NCBI GenBank assembly: GCA_963402885.1 | Contig: OY727093.1 | Location: 23,311,409 to 23,375,408, forward strand | Length of the DNA stretch: 64,000 nucleotides | From: Antedon bifida | Taxonomy: Eukaryota > Echinodermata > Crinoidea > Comatulida > Antedonidae | Reading direction: 5' to 3' | Shown: positions 13,104 through 22,968 of the stretch, piece after piece | How the letters are laid out: each line of letters starts with the position of its first letter | How positions within the stretch are numbered: position 1 is the first letter of the stretch | Made by a program: the position numbers and the translations under genes | The notes under the pieces: generated by a model | What the model saw: the letters and a program-made list of their open reading frames with translations, nothing else | Told to the model about the DNA's origin: nothing | Databases searched by the model: none

Positions 13104-13558
13104 ATGAAGTTAAATAATAAGTATGTCTTGATTGAACTATACCGACAAGTAATTAACCATCTTCCAGTCGGGAAAGGAATTTCACACCTTTTTGTCAAAC
13201 TAGTCTGATATGTAGACAGAGTTTCATTTTAGGATAATACAGTCGTTTGGACAAAGTTAATGAAGTTAAATAATAAGTATGTCTTGATTGAACTTTACCG
13301 ACAGGTAATTAATCATCTTCCGGATTTGTAGGGGTAGGAATTGAAAAGCAGTGACTCGGGGTGTTTGACATATTAAAGTTTAATGTGTGCCGTTATGATG
13401 TTACTTTCACTTTTTTGATGATTTTTGTTTTTCCAATGTTTAGGTTTATTCTCATTTAAATTGGTTACGTTTACGAAAAGATTTCTTTGTTTCCCTTTAA
13501 AATAAAACAAAAAGAATTGACATACTAAAGTTTAATGTGTAACGTCATGATGTTAGCA
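13104..13558 (+). repeat. Short direct repeats next to the element terminus
   Basis: Two pairs. A block of about 62 bp (motif 'gtatgtcttgattgaact') at 13104-13165 recurs at 13260-13322. A block of about 40 bp (motif 'aaagtttaatgtgt') at 13367-13406 recurs at 13519-13558. Mirrored in the right arm (24592-25046). Terminal direct repeats could be replication or processing signals, but this is speculation. Confidence 0.65.
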
Positions 13559-13776
13559 ATAATTTACAGTGGCGGGTTTTTTAAAGTTAGGCCAAGGTGT
13601 CGCGGTATAGCCCGGTAAGGGTGTTCGAGGAAGTGATGTCATTTAATCCTAATTCAGTAAAATTAATAAAACAAAAACAAAAATTAAGTAGGGACGCTAC
13701 TTACTATAAACTTAGTGTATATATACTGGAGTAAAACATCATTTTAATAATCAACCTGTACGAGTGATCTACCAGA

Positions 13777-15181
13777 ATGAATGCCTATAAACCAACAGTT
13801 GGTTTCACTCATTCCAAAAGAAAATCCACAGAATGCAACGTACCTTCTGAAAAGGTAAAGGATGACTACACAAAGGAACCAACAGAGGCACGTAAAAGTA
13901 ATGAAATAGATTTCACTCGGAAGCTAATCAAATCAGATAAGCAGCAGATGATTTCCCCATATTTTAAGTTTCCAGTGCACAAAATATCGAGAGAAAATTT
14001 AGATTGTGATTACATTCAACTTCTTGATAAAAGCTCAGCTGATACTTTGTATAAACAATGTGAGGAAGAGATTGAATATTTTACAGGTGATCTTGCAAAG
14101 GTGAAAGTGTTTGGTAGATGGTTTAATATACCTAGAAAACAGGTTAGTTTCTCTTTATTTTTTCTTCATGGTTTCATGACGTTAATGTAGGCTACATACT
14201 ATTACGTTTAAAAAGATGCATTTTTACATTTTAATTACCGGCCTACCGCACTGTTTTCGTTTTATCCAACAGAATAACAGTTAACCAAGCCTACAGCACT
14301 GTTTTCGTTTTATGCAACAGAATATTAACAGTTAACCAGAATCCAACTGATTATAATTGTATATACATAAGAGAAACATTTTTAATAGTATGTTTCAACT
14401 CTGACAGGTTTCTTATGGTGATACGGGTTTAACATACACATATTCAGGCAATATAGTGCCAGCCTTGCCATGGCCACCGTTCCTGAAAGATCTTCGAGAT
14501 TATTTGAAAGAAGTCACAGGGTTCTACTTCAATTTTGTTTTGGTTAACAGGTACATATTTATTATATATCTATATATGTTTATATTTGTTTTAATTAAAT
14601 AATGCAAAGCTTCCTTATGGTTACATTGTTTATACATTTTGTACATTTGATTTATTCTCAATTTTACTCTCAAGATTGTATAATTGAACAATATCAGTAA
14701 TCAGTCTTTTCGTCAACTATTAGAATCTCTCACTTTTTTTATCTGCACAAAACTGTGTTTAATTACGTTGTATGGTTTATTGTTTTTATACTAAAAAGTT
14801 AAGTGCAAAAAGGATATTTATTTTCTAGCGTAGGCCTATATTACAGTACAATTTTTTTATTTTAATTTTTGTTTCTTTACTAGATATGCAGACGGTAATG
14901 ATTCTATTGGTGAACATAAAGACGATGAGAAAGATATCAACAAATTTAGTTCAATTGCGTCCATTTCATTAGGTCAAACACGATTGTTTAGATTTCGCCA
15001 TGGTGCTACACGTGGAATGAGACACAAAAGAAGTATTGAACCAGTAAATGTTGATCTTAAACACGGTAGCTTACTATTGATGAATTATCCAACTAACGAG
15101 TATTGGTACCATTCGCTGCCTAAAAAACCATCCATCAAACTACCAAGAATAAATCTGACATTTAGAGATATTAAAAGATGA
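13777..15181 (+). CDS. ALKBH2-like DNA alkylation repair dioxygenase, left-arm copy (3 exons)
   Basis: Fe(II)/2-oxoglutarate dioxygenase of the AlkB family, which removes methyl or etheno lesions from DNA bases in the nucleus. Exons 13777-14142, 14408-14550 and 14884-15181 join in phase (0, then 2) to 268 aa, close to the usual length of about 260. ALKBH2 hallmarks: EEEIEYFTGDLAKVKVFGRW and IPRKQ, then SYGDTGLTYTYSG, FNFVLVNRYADG, the metal ligands H and D in GEHKDDE, the distal ligand H in NEYWYHSLP, the 2OG-binding arginines in PRINLTFRDI, and HGSLLLMNYPTN. No frame break, so it may be active. The N-terminus (about 70 aa) is basic and unconserved; I do not see a clear PCNA-binding motif. 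Poly(A) signals follow near 15690-15720. Introns show it was captured from a cellular genome, not through mRNA. Identical inverted copy at 22969-24373. Confidence 0.93.
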
Positions 15182-16306
15182 GAAAAGGTCAGGATTACTT
15201 TAGAACGCAAATCTTATTAGCAACAATTCATGAACAATTGTTCTAAATGTAATAGTTACATGTATTTGTGTTTTATCAAAATGTAATGGTTACCTAGCAT
15301 ACATTATTATTGGCGGCTGTCAAAAAACTATTTTTAACAATTCATTTCTTGTATCTTCCTTTTTTATTTATTGTAAAAAATTTTGAAATAATTAGTAGCA
15401 TGGTACAAGGAATCGGCCCGGGAAAAAATAACAACAACTAATTTAATTCTTCTTTTTCTGTTGAATTATTATTATTATGTTTGTGATGTGTATTGCAATA
15501 GATTTGTTTAATGAAATAAGTTAATTATGTTTTGACTTAATTTATGTCAGTGTAAATTTGTAAAAGTAGTTTTCCTATTTTAATTCATGGTAAATTTATT
15601 TCTTGACTTAATTTAATTTGTTTTCTGTTCTGTTGAAGTATTATTATTATGTTTTGTAAAGTGTAGTGCAATAGAATGTGTATTGAAATAAATTTTGTTT
15701 TTTAACAGCAACAATAAAAATGAAATTTGATCTTTGCGTGTTATTTAACTCCTGTATGATGTTTTTCTAATTTATTTATACCAAAAAAAAAAAAAACAAG
15801 TTTTTGAATTTGTTAAATGTAATTGCAAAAACACAAATGAATGTGATTAAAAAATATTCTGTTTACTTTTTTTTTTTATTTGAAACAGCAGTATTTTTAA
15901 CAGTAGTTATATTTTATATATAATAAGTGATATTACAAAAAATAAACATACAAAATGTATAAAGCATAGACTTATTAAATTTAAATACAATTTCTTTATT
16001 TCAAAATGAATTTCATTTTCTACGTGTTTTCAATTTTAAATCTTTTAAGAAAGACACAATACGTACTGCTAAAAAAAAAACGCACACAAAAGAAGACAAA
16101 TTTGAGACGCACGGTATGTAACGACACTTTCAATAAGAAGGTATATTATAAATGTATTTTTACCAAATTTATAAAGTAAATGGTTATTATTAAGAAATAT
16201 ACATTTTAGATAAATGATAACACATCTAAAATTAATTAGAGAGATCAATACAATATTGTGTTCATGATAATTTGTTTTGATGACTAGAGGAAACATCTGA
16301 AGAAAT
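15182..16306. other. Convergent 3' regions in the left arm
   Basis: Space between the 3' ends of the ALKBH2-like and Bcl-2-like genes. It holds two degenerate copies (about 15421-15560 and 15590-15755) of a 3'-end-like segment with 'attattattatg', AATAAA-type signals and 'aatttgatctttgcgtgtta'. A further inverted copy lies at 17900-18005, downstream of the small ORF at 18102-18272. So two genes of the element share a related 3' end. No gene seen. Confidence 0.6.
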
Positions 16307-16920
16307 TCAACGAAAAACAAGCGTTAACACCATACCAGTCACTAAGAATGCTACTACTCTGAAAAAAACATCTCCCTTCCTACACAGAAACAAATTCTGA
16401 ACGAAAATAGAAAATAAAAAAAAAAAATAAAAATTAGTAAACGAAACACGCACATTATAAATAAAATGAATAATTTAAGAATATTAGTTAAACTACGCAC
16501 GAACAAAAAACGAAACATACTAACCGATTCATCGTCATTACAAAGTTCAAATAACGAAAACTTTTCCTTGAAAAATCCACAGGAGACACGTTTTACATTT
16601 TCTAACTGCAATTCAGTGTCACATTGTGTCGCAACACATGTACATACAACGAGTCCTGTCACAAGTCTGCCGACATTTATTTTTCTATCGCTCATCATTT
16701 GTTCTAATACATAATACAGCGCTTCCGAAGAAATATCTTTACACAATTCTAACACATTAAAATTGTTTTCCAACTCTTTACAAGCACGAATAGTACTCTG
16801 GAGGATGGGTGAATTCAAAACAACTAACCCCGTCAATTTATATTCAATGTATGCTAAAACCACTTCCTCTAAATCAACCATAACGCTCGACAAACAATTG
16901 ATAATGGATGTAATGGTCAA
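16307..16920 (-). CDS. Bcl-2-like apoptosis regulator, left-arm copy (2 exons)
   Basis: Predicted compact Bcl-2 family protein. Exons 16525-16920 and 16307-16396 join in phase 0. In order: a BH4-like helix (VVLAYIEYKLTG, compare the YKL core of cellular Bcl-2 and Bcl-xL), almost no loop, a BH3-like segment (IRACKELENNF), a BH1-like segment (INVGRLVTGLVVC), a weak BH2 region, and after the intron a hydrophobic C-terminal tail (VVAFLVTGMVLTLVF) fit to anchor in mitochondrial or ER membranes. Lack of the long BH4-BH3 loop is typical of virus-encoded homologues. Pro- or anti-apoptotic activity cannot be told from sequence. Start: M at 16920 or the downstream M at 16881, which directly precedes the BH4-like helix and seems better. 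Mirror copy at 21230-21843. Confidence 0.75.
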
Positions 16921-17566
16921 GAAAGTTACAACTTAAAACATTTATTTTTGTTTTTTAAAAAGAAGTTGTAACATAGAAACTAATTTTGTCAGGAAATGTA
17001 TTTTTATCATTTATGTGGTTTATTTGTGTTTAGAAAGTTACAACATTAACATTTAATTTGGTCAAAAATGTGAATATACGGAGCCGATATTCAGTGTCAC
17101 ATTGTGTCGCAACACATGTACATACAACGAGTCCTGTCACAAGTCTGCCGACATTTATTTTTCTATCGCTCATCATTTGTTCTAATACATAATACAGCGC
17201 TTCCGAAGAAATATCTTTACACAATTCTAACACATTAAAATTGTTTTCCAACTCTTTACAAGCACGAATAGTACTCTGGAGGATGGGTGAATCCAAAACA
17301 ACTTACCCCGTCAATTTATATTCAATGTATGCTAAAACCACTTTCTCTAAATCATCCATAACGCTCGACCAACAATTGATAATGGATGTAATGGTCAAGA
17401 AAGTTACAACTTAAAACATTTATTTTTGTTTTTTAAAAAGAAGTTGTAACATAGAAACTAATTTTGTCAGGAAATGTATTTTTATCATGTATGTGGTTTA
17501 TTTGTGTTTAGAAAGTTACAACATTAACATTTAATTTGGTCAAAAATGTGAATATACGGAGCCGAT
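16611..17566 (-). repeat. 478-bp tandem duplication within the left arm
   Basis: Units 16611-17088 and 17089-17566 are near-identical and carry the 5' two thirds of the Bcl-2-like coding region with its upstream sequence. They differ by a few substitutions (for example in the codons after KLTG). Mirrored at 20584-21539. Confidence 0.9.
17089..17359 (-). pseudogene. Partial upstream duplicate of the Bcl-2-like gene, left arm
   Basis: Carries the start codon (17357-17359), the BH4-like helix and, after an in-frame TAA (17303-17305), the BH3- and BH1-like segments. It then runs into the duplicated flank and ends without BH2 or tail. The TAA lies in 'ggggtaagt', which is TTA in the complete copy; it could also serve as a splice donor, but the nearest acceptor (31 bp on) would break the frame. 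Most simply it is a dead fragment. Confidence 0.65.
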
Positions 17567-17757
17567 TGTAATTTTTAATCCTTAGTATAGTGAGAGAATT
17601 TATAGACAAAAAAAGAGCGAACGGAAATTAATGATTGCAGATTAAACATATAGAAATGGATTGAAATTGGAAATCCACATGATCAAAGAAAAGAAACCCA
17701 TTGTTTCGACAGAAGCTAATGACATTTACAAAGGATGACACAGTTTGAATAGAGTAA

Positions 17758-17850
17758 TTACCGTATAACATAATTAAATTTTACACCACCAATACTACCG
17801 GGGTGTTTAGGATCGTAATATACTTTTCTTAAGTACTCATCCATACTCAT
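17758..17850 (-). pseudogene. Remnant resembling the N-terminus of Polinton-type integrase, left arm
   Basis: 30-codon ORF beginning MSMDEYLRKVYYDPKHPGSI. From memory of the family, DDE integrases of Polintons and adintoviruses begin with a segment of the type 'L..IYYDPKHPGSFGGV..LY'. The match covers about 20 residues and then stops at TAA; zinc-binding and DDE parts are absent. It could be a leftover of an autonomous parent. Mirrored at 20300-20392. Confidence 0.5.
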
Positions 17851-18101
17851 TACCCTCAATCACCCAAATGAAAACTTAATAAATAAATCAAATACTTAAA
17901 TAACACGCAAAGATCAAATTTCATTTTCGTTGTTGCTTTTAAAAGAAAAAACACAACCTTTATTTTAACACACATTCTATTTCAATATACTTTACAACCA
18001 TAATAATAATAAACTTTACCGAAAAGAAATAAGAATTATAAAAATATATAACATTAATTTAAAAAAAAAAAGTGTTAAGATAATATTTAAATTTGTACAA
18101 A

Positions 18102-18272
18102 TTACAATTGGTTAAGAATCTTATTAAAAAGTTCTGAATCATTTGTAATCAACTTTATGGCTTTATCGAACGCATCAACATTGATACAACGTAAATGAAA
18201 GTAGTTTAGCGCCCATTCAAAATGGGTAGAGCTATTGTCCACAAGTTTCAAATGATTGTGAAAAATATACAT
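18102..18272 (-). CDS. Unassigned small ORF or terminal exon, left arm
   Basis: 56 codons from ATG (18270-18272) to TAA, preceded by a T-rich tract ending in AG at 18286-18287. It may be the last exon of a gene that would start nearer the centre. The composition looks protein-like (EWALNYFHLRC, DAFDKAIKLI). No family recognised. A 3'-end-like segment follows at 17900-18005. Mirrored at 19850-20020. Confidence 0.35.
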   Translation of the reverse strand: MYIFHNHLKLVDNSSTHFEWALNYFHLRCINVDAFDKAIKLITNDSELFNKILNQL

Positions 18273-18386
18273 ACGAATAAAACAGCTATATATATATATA
18301 AAAAAAAAAATAATGATTCAGTGTTATAATTTTATTTACCTGTCATTATGTTAAATAAAACATATTCTAAATTAAATTTATATCAT

Positions 18387-18682
18387 GTTAGATATATTTT
18401 CAAGAACATTTGTTACATAAAAATTAAATTTGTAAAGAAATTTGTTACATAAGATAAATTTGTTAAGAAGTTTGTTTCATAAAAATATTTGTGTAGATAA
18501 ATTTGTTACATGAAAATAAATTTTTCAAAATAATTGTTACATAAAAATAAATTTGTAAAGAAATTCGTTACATAAATTTATTTTTTACAAGAAGTTTGTA
18601 ACAGAAAATTATTTTGCTAAGAATTAGTTGCATCAATTGATTTTATCAACCGTATGTAACATAAAGAATTATTTTGTTGAAA
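18387..18682. repeat. Degenerate minisatellite, left arm
   Basis: About eight loose repeats of roughly 30-36 bp built from 'tttgttacataaaaat' and 'aaatttgtaaagaa'. Mirrored at 19440-19735. No coding potential. Confidence 0.65.
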
Positions 18683-18896
18683 AAAATATTTTGTCATTCA
18701 ATCCATTTGTTCAATAGGCCTAGTTCGTTTAAGTTTTTAAGAATTATTTGTGTAATATTCTTGTATATAAGAGAATTTATTTTTAACCTTTGTAATTATT
18801 TTGTAAATATCATTTATGCAATATTTTTGTGTGTAAATATTTGAATTTATTTATACTTTTTGTATGGAAATAATTATAAATACTGTTTGTGTTTAC

Positions 18897-19025
18897 ATGC
18901 GTGTCATAGTAGAGTCCGCAGAGACCTACAGATTTAAATTTAGAAATTCAAACAGAGTTAAAGATATGTCCATCAGGGAATGGCTGAATGAGCTCTCCCA
19001 TTATTTAAAATGTTGGATGAAATAG
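18897..19025 (+). CDS. Short ORF next to the palindrome centre, left arm
   Basis: 42 codons (begins MRVIVESAETYRFKF) ending 18 bp before the left arm ends. It may be the edge of a larger gene cut at the fold-back point. Low confidence that it is expressed; no family recognised. Mirrored at 19097-19225. Confidence 0.25.
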   Translation: MRVIVESAETYRFKFRNSNRVKDMSIREWLNELSHYLKCWMK

Positions 19026-19043
19026 GCTAATGTAAAAGAAGAT

Positions 19044-19078
19044 CATTATTTATAACTTGATAAAATGCCTGCAGCATC
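19044..19078. other. 35-bp unique spacer at the centre of the palindrome
   Basis: The only sequence in the element present once. The arms meet as 'taaaagaagat', spacer, 'atcttctttta'. In a snap-back model this is the loop where the replicating strand turned back on itself. Confidence 0.85.
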
Positions 19079-19096
19079 ATCTTCTTTTACATTAGC

Positions 19097-19225
19097 CTAT
19101 TTCATCCAACATTTTAAATAATGGGAGAGCTCATTCAGCCATTCCCTGATGGACATATCTTTAACTCTGTTTGAATTTCTAAATTTAAATCTGTAGGTCT
19201 CTGCGGACTCTACTATGACACGCAT
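19097..19225 (-). CDS. Short ORF next to the palindrome centre, right arm
   Basis: Inverted identical copy of the 42-codon ORF at 18897-19025; unassigned. Confidence 0.25.
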   Translation of the reverse strand: MRVIVESAETYRFKFRNSNRVKDMSIREWLNELSHYLKCWMK

Positions 19226-19849
19226 GTAAACACAAACAGTATTTATAATTATTTCCATACAAAAAGTATAAATAAATTCAAATATTTACACACAAAAATA
19301 TTGCATAAATGATATTTACAAAATAATTACAAAGGTTAAAAATAAATTCTCTTATATACAAGAATATTACACAAATAATTCTTAAAAACTTAAACGAACT
19401 AGGCCTATTGAACAAATGGACTGAATGACAAAATATTTTTTTCAACAAAATAATTCTTTATGTTACATACGGTTGATAAAATCAATTGATGCAACTAATT
19501 CTTAGCAAAATAATTTTCTGTTACAAACTTCTTGTAAAAAATAAATTTATGTAACGAATTTCTTTACAAATTTATTTTTATGTAACAATTATTTTGAAAA
19601 ATTTATTTTCATGTAACAAATTTATCTACACAAATATTTTTATGAAACAAACTTCTTAACAAATTTATCTTATGTAACAAATTTCTTTACAAATTTAATT
19701 TTTATGTAACAAATGTTCTTGAAAATATATCTAACATGATATAAATTTAATTTAGAATATGTTTTATTTAACATAATGACAGGTAAATAAAATTATAACA
19801 CTGAATCATTATTTTTTTTTTTATATATATATATAGCTGTTTTATTCGT

Positions 19850-20020
19850 ATGTATATTTTTCACAATCATTTGAAACTTGTGGACAATAGCTCTACCCAT
19901 TTTGAATGGGCGCTAAACTACTTTCATTTACGTTGTATCAATGTTGATGCGTTCGATAAAGCCATAAAGTTGATTACAAATGATTCAGAACTTTTTAATA
20001 AGATTCTTAACCAATTGTAA
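19850..20020 (+). CDS. Unassigned small ORF or terminal exon, right arm
   Basis: Inverted copy of 18102-18272. Acceptor-like 'tatatatatag' ends at 19836 and the open frame starts there. A 3'-end-like segment with AATAAA-type signal follows at about 20150-20250. Confidence 0.35.
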   Translation: MYIFHNHLKLVDNSSTHFEWALNYFHLRCINVDAFDKAIKLITNDSELFNKILNQL

Positions 20021-20022
20021 TT

Positions 20023-20078
20023 TGTACAAATTTAAATATTATCTTAACACAGTACAAATTTAAATATTATCTTAACAC
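20023..20078. repeat. 28-bp tandem duplication found only in the right arm
   Basis: Two copies of a 28-bp unit (core 'acaaatttaaatattatctt'), at 20023-20050 and 20051-20078. The left arm has one. It accounts for the whole length difference between the arms. Confidence 0.95.
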
Positions 20079-20299
20079 TTTTTTTTTTTAAATTAATGTT
20101 ATATATTTTTATAATTCTTATTTCTTTTCGGTAAAGTTTATTATTATTATGGTTGTAAAGTATATTGAAATAGAATGTGTGTTAAAATAAAGGTTGTGTT
20201 TTTTCTTTTAAAAGCAACAACGAAAATGAAATTTGATCTTTGCGTGTTATTTAAGTATTTGATTTATTTATTAAGTTTTCATTTGGGTGATTGAGGGTA

Positions 20300-20392
20300 A
20301 TGAGTATGGATGAGTACTTAAGAAAAGTATATTACGATCCTAAACACCCCGGTAGTATTGGTGGTGTAAAATTTAATTATGTTATACGGTAA
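20300..20392 (+). pseudogene. Integrase N-terminus-like remnant, right arm
   Basis: Inverted identical copy of 17758-17850; see there. Confidence 0.5.
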
Positions 20393-20790
20393 TTACTCTA
20401 TTCAAACTGTGTCATCCTTTGTAAATGTCATTAGCTTCTGTCGAAACAATGGGTTTCTTTTCTTTGATCATGTGGATTTCCAATTTCAATCCATTTCTAT
20501 ATGTTTAATCTGCAATCATTAATTTCCGTTCGCTCTTTTTTTGTCTATAAATTCTCTCACTATACTAAGGATTAAAAATTACAATCGGCTCCGTATATTC
20601 ACATTTTTGACCAAATTAAATGTTAATGTTGTAACTTTCTAAACACAAATAAACCACATACATGATAAAAATACATTTCCTGACAAAATTAGTTTCTATG
20701 TTACAACTTCTTTTTAAAAAACAAAAATAAATGTTTTAAGTTGTAACTTTCTTGACCATTACATCCATTATCAATTGTTGGTCGAGCGTT

Positions 20791-21061
20791 ATGGATGATT
20801 TAGAGAAAGTGGTTTTAGCATACATTGAATATAAATTGACGGGGTAAGTTGTTTTGGATTCACCCATCCTCCAGAGTACTATTCGTGCTTGTAAAGAGTT
20901 GGAAAACAATTTTAATGTGTTAGAATTGTGTAAAGATATTTCTTCGGAAGCGCTGTATTATGTATTAGAACAAATGATGAGCGATAGAAAAATAAATGTC
21001 GGCAGACTTGTGACAGGACTCGTTGTATGTACATGTGTTGCGACACAATGTGACACTGAAT
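20791..21061 (+). pseudogene. Partial upstream duplicate of the Bcl-2-like gene, right arm
   Basis: Inverted copy of 17089-17359, with the same early TAA (20845-20847) and the same loss of the 3' part. Confidence 0.65.
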
Positions 21062-21229
21062 ATCGGCTCCGTATATTCACATTTTTGACCAAATTAAATG
21101 TTAATGTTGTAACTTTCTAAACACAAATAAACCACATAAATGATAAAAATACATTTCCTGACAAAATTAGTTTCTATGTTACAACTTCTTTTTAAAAAAC
21201 AAAAATAAATGTTTTAAGTTGTAACTTTC

Positions 21230-21843
21230 TTGACCATTACATCCATTATCAATTGTTTGTCGAGCGTTATGGTTGATTTAGAGGAAGTGGTTTTAGCATA
21301 CATTGAATATAAATTGACGGGGTTAGTTGTTTTGAATTCACCCATCCTCCAGAGTACTATTCGTGCTTGTAAAGAGTTGGAAAACAATTTTAATGTGTTA
21401 GAATTGTGTAAAGATATTTCTTCGGAAGCGCTGTATTATGTATTAGAACAAATGATGAGCGATAGAAAAATAAATGTCGGCAGACTTGTGACAGGACTCG
21501 TTGTATGTACATGTGTTGCGACACAATGTGACACTGAATTGCAGTTAGAAAATGTAAAACGTGTCTCCTGTGGATTTTTCAAGGAAAAGTTTTCGTTATT
21601 TGAACTTTGTAATGACGATGAATCGGTTAGTATGTTTCGTTTTTTGTTCGTGCGTAGTTTAACTAATATTCTTAAATTATTCATTTTATTTATAATGTGC
21701 GTGTTTCGTTTACTAATTTTTATTTTTTTTTTTTATTTTCTATTTTCGTTCAGAATTTGTTTCTGTGTAGGAAGGGAGATGTTTTTTTCAGAGTAGTAGC
21801 ATTCTTAGTGACTGGTATGGTGTTAACGCTTGTTTTTCGTTGA
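21230..21843 (+). CDS. Bcl-2-like apoptosis regulator, right-arm copy (2 exons)
   Basis: Inverted identical copy of the gene at 16307-16920. Exons 21230-21625 and 21754-21843, donor gttagt (weak), acceptor after a T-rich tract. The second methionine (21269) precedes the BH4-like helix. If splicing fails, the frame runs on 55 codons into the intron and loses the membrane tail. Its expression would depend on a promoter in 20584-21230, which is itself duplicated. Confidence 0.75.
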
Positions 21844-22968
21844 ATTTCTTCAGATGTTTCCTCTAGTCATCAAAACAAATTATCATGAACACAATATTGT
21901 ATTGATCTCTCTAATTAATTTTAGATGTGTTATCATTTATCTAAAATGTATATTTCTTAATAATAACCATTTACTTTATAAATTTGGTAAAAATACATTT
22001 ATAATATACCTTCTTATTGAAAGTGTCGTTACATACCGTGCGTCTCAAATTTGTCTTCTTTTGTGTGCGTTTTTTTTTTAGCAGTACGTATTGTGTCTTT
22101 CTTAAAAGATTTAAAATTGAAAACACGTAGAAAATGAAATTCATTTTGAAATAAAGAAATTGTATTTAAATTTAATAAGTCTATGCTTTATACATTTTGT
22201 ATGTTTATTTTTTGTAATATCACTTATTATATATAAAATATAACTACTGTTAAAAATACTGCTGTTTCAAATAAAAAAAAAAAGTAAACAGAATATTTTT
22301 TAATCACATTCATTTGTGTTTTTGCAATTACATTTAACAAATTCAAAAACTTGTTTTTTTTTTTTTTGGTATAAATAAATTAGAAAAACATCATACAGGA
22401 GTTAAATAACACGCAAAGATCAAATTTCATTTTTATTGTTGCTGTTAAAAAACAAAATTTATTTCAATACACATTCTATTGCACTACACTTTACAAAACA
22501 TAATAATAATACTTCAACAGAACAGAAAACAAATTAAATTAAGTCAAGAAATAAATTTACCATGAATTAAAATAGGAAAACTACTTTTACAAATTTACAC
22601 TGACATAAATTAAGTCAAAACATAATTAACTTATTTCATTAAACAAATCTATTGCAATACACATCACAAACATAATAATAATAATTCAACAGAAAAAGAA
22701 GAATTAAATTAGTTGTTGTTATTTTTTCCCGGGCCGATTCCTTGTACCATGCTACTAATTATTTCAAAATTTTTTACAATAAATAAAAAAGGAAGATACA
22801 AGAAATGAATTGTTAAAAATAGTTTTTTGACAGCCGCCAATAATAATGTATGCTAGGTAACCATTACATTTTGATAAAACACAAATACATGTAACTATTA
22901 CATTTAGAACAATTGTTCATGAATTGTTGCTAATAAGATTTGCGTTCTAAAGTAATCCTGACCTTTTC

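Larger units (their letters stand above)
12682..19043 (+). repeat. Left arm of the giant inverted repeat (6.36 kb)
   Basis: Mirror of 19079-25468. Equal spacing of all mirrored ORFs shows no net indel outside the one 28-bp duplication. By eye I found only one substitution (A at 18701 versus C at 19421, which should be T for perfect pairing). The arm begins with AGTAGTAGATAAGGTACTT. An (aat)n microsatellite lies at 12803-12832. Confidence 0.95.
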
